In this document: in pieces, positions 57,513 to 64,000 of the stretch
Layout of the letters: every line of letters starts with the position of its first letter
Numbering within the stretch: the first letter of the stretch is position 1
NCBI GenBank assembly: GCA_028554795.2
Contig: CM068825.1
Coordinates: 98,263,451 to 98,327,450 of the forward strand
Source: Sinohyriopsis cumingii
Lineage: Eukaryota > Mollusca > Bivalvia > Unionida > Unionidae
Direction of reading: 5' to 3'
DNA length: 64,000 nt
The notes under the pieces: model-generated
Seen by the model: only the letters and a program-made list of their open reading frames with translations
Told to the model about the DNA's origin: nothing
Databases searched by the model: none
Program-made: the position numbers and the translations under genes

Positions 57513-58449
57513 GACCACGCGGGGGTAATTGAGTATCGTTAGGTATCACTTGTAGTTGCTCGCGTGTAAATCCGCGCTGTGGGGCAGTTGAATCCAGTCT
57601 ATAGATCGGTGGTCTACCAGTTGATCGTGTTATCGTTGATATGTTATGTGTGGTAACACTCCAAATAGGATCAGTAGCTCTTTTTTTACCGCCCTCAAGC
57701 TCTCCTGGTTCATATAGATATCTAACAGTGACATCGCCGAGAATCGGCTTGGAAACGCTATCTATTTTTGATCTTCCGGGTATATACTCGTATTTAATCG
57801 CGTCGCTGGGCTTCATGTTGATTGCTCGGGTAATCTCGTTATTTAACGCTGCAATTACGCCTGGCAACCTTTTGACCCATTCACGAGATCGTTTTTCTTG
57901 GATGAATTCCTTCGCGTACTGATATCCAAATAACCGTTCAGCGAGAGTCCGATTGAATCGTTCAACAATTGCCTGATCACGATGTAGCGCAGTATGACCT
58001 CGTCGTACCGCGACGCTATGATGTTTCAGCGTTGACAGAACAGCGCCGCGAAATTCACTACCAGGATCAACTTGTAATAGATTTGGCCAGCGCAGAGGAC
58101 CTCTTCGATAAATCCGCTCAAACGCATCGGCTACTTCAGTTGCTGACTTTGTTTTTAACGGCTCCGCTTGTTTGTATCGACTCGCAACATCAACTACGGT
58201 TAGCGCGTATTTGTAACCGTTGTCATGCGGCAGAAATAGTATATCAGCCTGATGAACTTCATTGGGTACGCTGACATCAAAGCGCGAGAAGTTGATTTGT
58301 TTAGGCGGTGGTAGATAAATTTGCCATATAGCCTGTTTGGATAACCAATTAGCCGCAGTGGCCTTTGTTACCTTTGCAGCGCTTGCAAGCTTACCAATTG
58401 CGGCCTTTCCCTTCCAGTATCCTCTCGGAGAATAATAGATGGATTCCAT
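57505..58449 (-). CDS. Polinton integrase (rve/RNase H fold)
   Basis: 314 residues, ATG at 58,449. An N-terminal helical DNA-binding part (GKAAIGKLASAAKVTKATA) precedes the DDE core: Asp69 (HQADILFL), Asp128 (LLQVDPGSEF) and Glu163 (IVERFNRTLAE), spacing D-34-E. The C-terminal part (KPILGDVTVRYLYEPGE, then TRSTGRPPIYRL) resembles the chromodomain-less tail of Polinton integrases. It would cut the TIR ends and insert the element with 6-bp target duplications, matching the TTGGAA repeats. Intact; its stop overlaps the convergent HNH extension by 8 nt. Confidence 0.93.
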   Translation of the reverse strand: MESIYYSPRGYWKGKAAIGKLASAAKVTKATAANWLSKQAIWQIYLPPPKQINFSRFDVSVPNEVHQADILFLPHDNGYKYALTVVDVASRYKQAEPLKTKSATEVADAFERIYRRGPLRWPNLLQVDPGSEFRGAVLSTLKHHSVAVRRGHTALHRDQAIVERFNRTLAERLFGYQYAKEFIQEKRSREWVKRLPGVIAALNNEITRAINMKPSDAIKYEYIPGRSKIDSVSKPILGDVTVRYLYEPGELEGGKKRATDPIWSVTTHNISTITRSTGRPPIYRLDSTAPQRGFTREQLQVIPNDTQLPPRGLN

Positions 58450-58456
58450 GTTGTTA

Positions 58457-58825
58457 TTAATTACCAGCGCCCACCATTAATTTACCTTTCATAGCCGATT
58501 TTACCAACCATGAAGCCAATTTTTCTTTGACGGATTTATCAGGAATAGCATTTAACGCGTGAATTAATTTTACGTCCGCGATATGGCGCTGTTGCAGATC
58601 GCTACTTTTGTAAGCAACATCATGAGCATGACACGCCTTATCGATAGCATTTATTGGGTACTCACCGGGTTTGGGCTGATTTTGATCATCGAGTCTGATA
58701 TCTAATCGTGTTCCGGGGCCACAGTAGCTATATCCTGGGAGGTGTTTTTCTCCTGGATACTTTGCCCACGGGGTTCCGGGGAGTTTTGATAACTTGGCTG
58801 CGATGTCACCTCCTCGCTTTTTTTT
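58457..58825 (-). CDS. Parvovirus/Polinton-type phospholipase A2 domain, -1 frame of the Zn-ribbon gene
   Basis: Open from the A8 run (plus-strand T8 58,818-58,825) to TAA at 58,457, about 120 codons. Landmarks are KKKRGGDIAAKL, PWAKYPGEKHLPGY, the Ca-binding loop YCGPGTRLD and the catalytic HDVAY pair. This is the PLA2 of parvovirus VP1 and of many Polintons and adintoviruses, thought to breach endosomal membranes during entry. There is no ATG before the catalytic region. The upstream frame encodes a Zn ribbon, and related Polinton proteins carry both parts in one chain. The join sits on U_UUA_AAA / A_AAA_AAA. It would be made by -1 frameshifting, or the gene carries a 1-nt indel. Confidence 0.8.
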   Translation of the reverse strand, partial: KKKRGGDIAAKLSKLPGTPWAKYPGEKHLPGYSYCGPGTRLDIRLDDQNQPKPGEYPINAIDKACHAHDVAYKSSDLQQRHIADVKLIHALNAIPDKSVKEKLASWLVKSAMKGKLMVGAGN

Positions 58826-58980
58826 AAAACATCCCCGGGTTTAATAGAAATAAATCTAAATTTCTTTGTACCGCATTGTACACACTTGCCAGTAAGCGCC
58901 GATCTGTTATTTCTTGTTGTAGCGGTTGTCATATCATTTGTGCCAGTACGTACTCTACACTTCACACAATATAGATCCAT
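58702..58980 (-). CDS. Zn-ribbon protein (92 aa as read), N-terminus of PLA2 gene
   Basis: ATG at 58,980. Residues 1-42 form a Zn ribbon: LYCVKC at the N-terminus and GKCVQCGTKKFRF near residue 40, like the DUF5679-type ribbons of Polintons and large DNA viruses. After KPGDVLKK the zero frame continues in a low-complexity Ser/Gln/Glu tail to a stop at 58,702, while the PLA2 domain lies in the -1 frame. The zero-frame tail could be the short product and the shifted product the Zn-ribbon-PLA2 protein. The start is 5 bp from the divergent ATPase start. Confidence 0.75.
   Translation of the reverse strand: MDLYCVKCRVRTGTNDMTTATTRNNRSALTGKCVQCGTKKFRFISIKPGDVLKKSEEVTSQPSYQNSPEPRGQSIQEKNTSQDIATVAPEHD
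58822..58828 (-). promoter_or_regulatory. Candidate -1 frameshift site U_UUA_AAA
   Basis: Zero-frame codons GTT TTA AAA AAA AGC contain the slippery heptamer T TTA AAA, followed by A AAA AAA. A -1 slip enters the PLA2 frame. An alternative is a 1-nt insertion in a former separate start (an out-of-frame ATG TTT lies just upstream). Confidence 0.45.
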
Positions 58981-58985
58981 AATTT

Positions 58986-59660
58986 ATGTATAGAGATATG
59001 AATATAATTGATTTTTCGGCGACTAAAACAAGAGAACCAGTTAAGCATGTTGCAGCGTTACCAAACTCGATCCGGATGATTATCATCGGACCATCTGGAT
59101 CCGGCAAGACGCAATTGTTACTCAATTTAATAATGAGATGGATGAAGTGGGATAAGTTGTATTTGGTTGCTCCTAGCGTAGATGATCAACGATGCTACGA
59201 GGTGTTGAAAGATTTTAACGAGAATGCATCAGCGATCGCTAAAAAAAATGTTATTGAGTTTATTACAGATATCAATGATGCACCAGGTATTGATGATATT
59301 GATGGCGACGTTAACAATCTAGTCGTGTACGATGATGTTATGTTAGACAATCAAAAAAACCCAGCTAGGATATTTTCCAGAGGCAGGCATAAAAACACTG
59401 ACGTGATATATGTCACTCAACGATACACTCAGATTCCAAAAGTAATCAGAGACAACTGCAATATTCTTGCTGTATTCAACGGCGTTGATACACACACGCT
59501 ACGAAATATTTGGCAGACATGGTGCGGCGGTGACATGGACTTTAATGTTTTTCGAAACTTTTTTAGTCATGCTCAGTCGACCCCACATGGATTCGTAACG
59601 ATAAATTTACATGATCCTCGGACACGATATCGTATCGGACTTGACCAAATATTCGGTTAG
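58986..59660 (+). CDS. FtsK/HerA-type DNA-packaging ATPase
   Basis: 224 residues from 58,986; ATG 58,998 (MNIIDFSATK) is an equally good start. Walker A GPSGSGKT is at residues 35-42, a Walker B-like VNNLVVYDDVML in the middle, then SRGRHKNTDVIYVTQRYTQI, the sensor/arginine region typical of A32-like viral packaging ATPases. The C-terminus (TPHGFVTINLHDPRTRYRI) matches Polinton ATPases. It would drive genome packaging. The frame is intact and crosses an A8 run (~59,241) without disruption. It is the last gene before the right TIR. Confidence 0.93.
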   Translation: MYRDMNIIDFSATKTREPVKHVAALPNSIRMIIIGPSGSGKTQLLLNLIMRWMKWDKLYLVAPSVDDQRCYEVLKDFNENASAIAKKNVIEFITDINDAPGIDDIDGDVNNLVVYDDVMLDNQKNPARIFSRGRHKNTDVIYVTQRYTQIPKVIRDNCNILAVFNGVDTHTLRNIWQTWCGGDMDFNVFRNFFSHAQSTPHGFVTINLHDPRTRYRIGLDQIFG

Positions 59661-59692
59661 TTGTAAATAATTTTCATTGTAAATAACTCCTT

Positions 59693-59968
59693 AGCAGCGG
59701 GGGGGGGGGGGCGATGACATCGACGCGGTCGTCGATGTGCTTACCGGACGCTGACGACGCTGGGATCGGAGCGCAGAAGGTATTAATTAAACCAAATGAC
59801 GTTCCGGACAATTGTCGATTTGGCCCCTCGACGATGACAACGACGACGACGTCGTTTTTTTTTTACCAGGCGCTGACGACACCGGATCCGCTGAGTGCAG
59901 AAAGTACTAATTAAGCCAAATGACGTTTGGACAAAATGTCGGATTCGCCCCCCCCCCCCCCCTGCTGC
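59693..59968. repeat. Right terminal inverted repeat
   Basis: Reverse complement of 44,725-44,992. I count two substitutions (T/G in AAAC(T/G)TCATTTGG, G/T in TGCGC(G/T)CCG) plus length changes in G and A runs and one base at the tip (AGCAGCG against AGCAGCA). Confidence 0.95.
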
Positions 59969-59974
59969 TTGGAA
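59969..59974. repeat. Right target-site duplication TTGGAA
   Basis: Matches 44,719-44,724. Confidence 0.85.
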
Positions 59975-61077
59975 AGCGAAAGCTACTAAGACATTTAGGA
60001 TAATTTGGTATTGAATTTACAATACTGAAAGTGTCTTTTGAATTTTCACTATGTATTCTTGGGAATTATTACTTGTTGAAGTTTGATTAAATTGTTGGTT
60101 TCACTTTCTTTCTGTTACATATTTTAAGACCTAGAATCGTAATTGGAATTTGGTCCTTTCTGCGATCTGAATTTGTTTAAGACATTTCGGAGATATTAAA
60201 ATTGCCTTTAAATTTAAATTGACTTTATTACGGAATTTTCGTTGTCCATGATAAATGTTTTTGATTTCACACATTTGAGAAATATTTAGAGAAACTGCAA
60301 CAAGCATTCTCAATGTCATCTAATTTAGAGAACATTGTTTCAAACACTACCCAGAAGGGGTTAGAGTGTATGAAAAAGGACGAGTTCCTTGACTTGCCAG
60401 ACCGTATGATCTTTTTGAAGGGAAAACATTTTTAAGACAGCAAGAGATAAAGAGCTAGAGAATATTTTCTGTTACATATTTTAAGACTTAGAGTCGTAAC
60501 GAGAGATCATGTCATATCTACAGCTGTAGTTGAAGATAATTATTCAGGTTCACAGCAATTCAATCTTGCGATCCATGACAAGATTATGAGAATAGTAATA
60601 CCCGAGATTAACATCTTAAACGAGATCAGAACTTTAACCTCCCATAACGCATTTTGCATTGATAAGGTAGCTGTGCACATCATTGACTCTTTAAATTTAC
60701 CTAAATAAACTGACCTAACAATTAAAATATGCATCACAGGTATAAATTAATTAAAGTCAGTAACAATTAGAACTTGAACATTAAATACAATTTATATTCA
60801 GTCAGAAAAAATAGACATAAAATTAAACTGAAAACCTAGGAGAAATGTACCTCCATTGCGGTACCCCACGACCAAAATATGCAGATATCTTATAAAATGA
60901 AACTTCAGTTGAAAACTCTCAAATAAGGCCGATTCTTCATGATGCATTATTGCTGTGTTTTGGAAAAGAAAAATAAAACAATAAGAATTTATTCAAACCA
61001 GATTACGAATAGTAGAATTGGATGTTTTTGTTTCTTATCTATAAATCATAGCAACTGAAGAAGATAATATATTCTAG
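59975..61077. other. End of Ig-gene intron 3
   Basis: AT-rich. The segment TTCTGTTACATATTTTAAGA occurs twice (about 60,108 and 60,467). No gene seen; it ends at the exon 4 acceptor ATTCTAG. Confidence 0.6.
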
Positions 61078-61194
61078 GTGACCAATTACTAGTAACCATG
61101 CCAGTGGTTGCAGGGACGGGAACAGGAATAGCTGGTTTAGTCGCCATTATTATCACTTTAGTCATCCTGAAGAAAAGACCAACTCCACCTGAGG
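61078..61194 (+). CDS. Ig-superfamily receptor, exon 4 (transmembrane segment)
   Basis: 117-nt, phase 1-1 exon between ATTCTAG and G|GTATGT. It encodes GTGTGIAGLVAIIITLVIL, a single transmembrane helix, followed by the stop-transfer KKRPTPPEG. Joined to exons 1-3 it gives a type I membrane protein: signal peptide, three Ig-like domains, one TM helix. The phase matches exon 3 across the 33.6-kb intron, which is the main evidence that the Polinton-type elements lie inside this gene. The acceptor pyrimidine tract is weak. Confidence 0.65.
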
Positions 61195-61333
61195 GTATGT
61201 TCCATTTGCATCATTCTTTAGTTCAGTGCAATATAATACCGAGATATGAAGCTTGTGAAGACATTTTAGGCAAATAAAACATGGTCTGGATATAAATTAC
61301 TATTATTATTTCATTTTCTTTTTCTTATTCCAG

Positions 61334-61359
61334 TTACGAAAACTAGGATGCGAGAATAA
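61334..61359 (+). CDS. Ig receptor, alternative last exon a
   Basis: Acceptor TTATTCCAG, then a phase-1 continuation encoding the short basic tail VTKTRMRE and TAA. An AATAAA lies near 61,471, suiting a 3' UTR. With exons 1-4 the total is 1029 nt, a protein of 342 residues if started at 19,810. Confidence 0.5.
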
Positions 61360-61799
61360 ACGAATTTTGTTGAAATGTTATCTATATGACACTGACTTTA
61401 TCTATATATTGATTGTTGATGTTATCGTACGTCATGTCAGGCAAACATTATGTAAATTCTGTAGTATGCAAATAAATTTTTATAAGTATGACGAAATTAT
61501 AAACATGGAAGGACAAAGTAGAATATTAGCATGAACTGTAAGCTGTACATATTAAAGCAGACCTCGGTCTCATAGAGATTTTGCGACTTACTTCATTCTG
61601 AATTATTTTATGACCGTGAATGTGAAGGAGTGTGCCTTTCAATTTTATATCTTTTACATAAAACGGAAATTAGCATTCACGCCAAGCTTTTTTAGTTAGT
61701 TTGTAATAATTTTGCAGACTATATTAATACATATCTGGCGTAATACATTGTGTATTTAGTTATGTTATTATATCGCTCTTTTTTAATATTTTTTTACAG

Positions 61800-61834
61800 G
61801 CAATCCTTTTGAAGAAAACGAAGTTCCTGGGTAA
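61800..61834 (+). CDS. Ig receptor, alternative last exon b
   Basis: Strong acceptor (long T tract, TTTTTTTACAG), then a phase-1 continuation GNPFEENEVPG and TAA. It gives an acidic tail instead of the basic one; total 1038 nt (345 residues). Either or both exons may be used. Confidence 0.5.
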
Positions 61835-62140
61835 CACAGAATTCATATCTGTACACATGCAAATACCTCACACTCTCGTATACGCACTCTTCATAATACC
61901 TAATTAGTACCTAGTAGTAGACGACTTTGTTATGTATATATTAACTATTATAGAAGGTTTAATATAAAACCTGTAGCTAGAGTGAGTTGACTACGCTTAA
62001 TGTACAGCTGACACCCTGTAAAAGACATTGTGGTGACATTACAGAGCCTGTTGATAAAAATAGGAAGTGCTGACACCGAAGCCTACAATGTGGCAACCAT
62101 ATTATTGATATAAATGCAGGTAAACTTTAACTAAAAGATA

Positions 62141-62850
62141 GTCACCATAGGGGGCTAGTATTCGTCATAGAGGCCTAGTATGCATCATAGAGGGCTAGTA
62201 TTTATCAAAGAGGGCTAGTATTCATTATAGACGGCTAGTATTAATTGTAGAGGGCTAGTATTAATCATAGAGGGCTAGTATTCATCATATAGGGCTAGTA
62301 TCTATCATAGTGGGCTAGTATTTATCATAGAGGGCTAGCATTCATCATAGAGGGCTAGTATTCATCATAGAGGGCTATTATTCATCATGGGGGCTAGTAT
62401 TCATTATACAGGGCTAGTATTCATCATGGGGGCTAGTATTCGTCACAGAGGGCTAGAATTCATCATAGAGCGCTAGAATTTATCATAGAGGGCTAGTATT
62501 TATCATAGAGTGCTATTATTCATCATAGGGGCTAGTATTCATCATAGAGGGCTACTATTCATCATAGGGGCTAGTATTCATCATAGAGGGCTAGTATTCA
62601 TCATAGAGGGCTACTATTCATCATAGAGGGCTAGTATTCATCATAGAGGGCTAGTATTCGTCATAGAGGGCTAGCATTCATCATAGAGCGCTAGTATTTA
62701 TCATAGAGGGCTAGTATTTATCATAGAGTGCTATTATTCATCATAGGGGCAAGTATTCATCATAGAGGGCTACTATTCATCATAGGGGCTAGTATTCATC
62801 ATAGAGGGCTAGTATTCATCATAGAGGGCTAGTATTTATCATAGGGGACT
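62141..62850. repeat. 20-bp minisatellite
   Basis: About 35 copies of AGAGGGCTAGTATTCATCAT with point variants and 17-18-bp short units (GGGGGCTAGTATTCATCAT). It lies about 300 bp past the last exon. Confidence 0.97.
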
Positions 62851-64000
62851 AGTAAGCAAAAATCACACGGACTTCATACAAGAGAAAATAATTATTGGAC
62901 TTGAAAAATACATAAATTCAAATAGAAAACAAGTGCCCTCCTTAAAATCTTAAAATGATGTACAGTTTTACAAAGGAATACGTGTACTTAACACATTAAC
63001 ATATGCTAATAAATAGCTAACAAATGAAATCTAATTTTGTTTTGTTTTTTTAATCAGAAATGTTTCCAAAAATTTGGATTTGAATTGAAAATCTGTCACT
63101 AATGTCATCTGGCTACCAAGCTGGCATATGTGACACGTGTCAAACATGTGATTAAAGGCTCACAAATATATTTCTTATATTCAAAATTCATTTGTTGCAA
63201 ATACAATTACATTTAAAAAAAAGAACAATGTTTTGAATTATTTTGTTATATAAAACGAAAACATGCTGTTATTAGCAATAAATTCATGGCAGGATTACTC
63301 CCGAATTTCCGTACATTTCTTTCTGACGAAAACTACGAAAGTACCAGGACAGAGAAAATGAACCGTGGTACATACACCGGAAAAATATGGTAAAACGCTA
63401 TACGTGGTTATACCGCGCACCACTCAAGAGTGGAGGTATTGGCCACATCAAATGGATACATATGAAGAGCTTATTTATAGTGGAAAGGTTATTACTAGGA
63501 CCTAAGTGTTTCTAATTACAACTTTTATTTCGTGCTATGTTCACAAAATATTTAAACTTATAAAGCATAAATGGACTCTAAGAATTTTAAATGACCTTTC
63601 ACTTATGTAAAATTGACACTTTGTACACTTGTAAAGTAAAACTATAAAAACTTAAACATCAGTAAAAGGTATATTATTCATGGTTGTATTGTCTTCTGCG
63701 AAAGGCACATTTTTGTTCCCGAAGATCCATGCAATTTTTGTATGGGATTTACATATTTGCGGTAAGAAAAGTTAGTAATCATAACATGGACCAATATACA
63801 ATTTGTGCCAAGTATTAATGGGAAATAATTTCTTTTCGTGAGTATAAATTTGTGTGGTTTGACTTCTTGTACCTAGAATAGCGGATAGAAGAGGACTCTT
63901 ATTCCCAAAGGAGGACCATTCAATGCTTGGGTATTTCCATTCTTGGTTGGAGGAACTTTAAATTAAAATCTACAGTTAATGGTATTCCACGAATACTAGA
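62851..64000. other. AT-rich sequence to window end
   Basis: No gene, repeat or RNA recognised. Confidence 0.55.

Larger units (their letters stand above)
44725..59968. mobile_element. Element C: near-complete Polinton-like virus, 15.2 kb
   Basis: Bounded by matching TIRs and a 6-bp TSD. It encodes an integrase, packaging ATPase, protease, MCP, penton-like, fibre-like and minor proteins, a Zn-ribbon/PLA2 gene, an HNH nuclease and a polymerase-helicase fusion. The TIRs differ by about two substitutions outside homopolymers, indicating recent insertion. The canonical exonuclease-type PolB is absent. Several small genes carry frameshifts, mostly at A7/A8 runs, while the long frames are intact. 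Confidence 0.93.

Noticed and set aside
62141-62850. Regulatory element array after the Ig gene
   Set aside because: Simple 20-bp minisatellite with no sign of function beyond repetition.

Overview
The window looks like nuclear DNA from an invertebrate animal, probably a marine lophotrochozoan such as a mollusc. No sequence names the species. The clues are AT-rich DNA, a host gene with phase-1 introns and GT-AG splice sites, many micro- and minisatellites, and remnants of piggyBac, Helitron and Polinton/Maverick elements.

Layout. (1) 1-10.6 kb: an 8.5-kb satellite of about 26-bp units lies between two nearly identical 512-bp direct repeats. The right repeat continues into a decayed piggyBac-type transposase. 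(2) 10.6-19.8 kb: gene-poor DNA with microsatellites. (3) 19.8-61.8 kb: one plus-strand host gene for a small Ig-superfamily membrane receptor. It has a signal peptide plus V-like Ig exon, two further Ig exons, a transmembrane exon and two possible last exons. Its third intron is about 33.6 kb long and is packed with virus-like elements. (4) 61.8-64 kb: a 20-bp minisatellite and AT-rich DNA.

The intron holds three Polinton-lineage elements. Element A (about 28.1-34.1 kb) is a broken fragment with a canonical exonuclease-polymerase PolB, a packaging ATPase and a conserved small protein. Element B (about 39.3-43 kb) is a heavily decayed relative of element C in the same gene order. Element C (44,725-59,968) is essentially complete: 268-276-bp terminal inverted repeats, a 6-bp target duplication (TTGGAA), an rve integrase, an FtsK/HerA ATPase, an adenain-type protease, a double-jelly-roll-type major capsid protein, a penton-like protein, minor capsid and fibre-like proteins, a Zn-ribbon/PLA2 gene, an HNH endonuclease and a Zn-finger protein. 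In place of the usual Polinton PolB it has a 1090-residue protein joining a divergent PolB-like palm to an SF1 helicase.

In element C the genes at 45.0-54.0 kb (structural proteins, protease, HNH, Zn finger) all run leftward. The polymerase-helicase and ATPase run rightward; the integrase and Zn-ribbon/PLA2 gene run leftward. Several genes are broken only by frameshifts, mostly at A7/A8 runs. Two of these sit on classical -1 slippery heptamers that lead into conserved HNH and PLA2 domains. The TIRs are almost identical, so the element looks young. Recoding, recent decay and homopolymer sequence error all remain possible. Several capsid genes share an AATAAAATG-like motif at the start codon that resembles late promoters of large DNA viruses.
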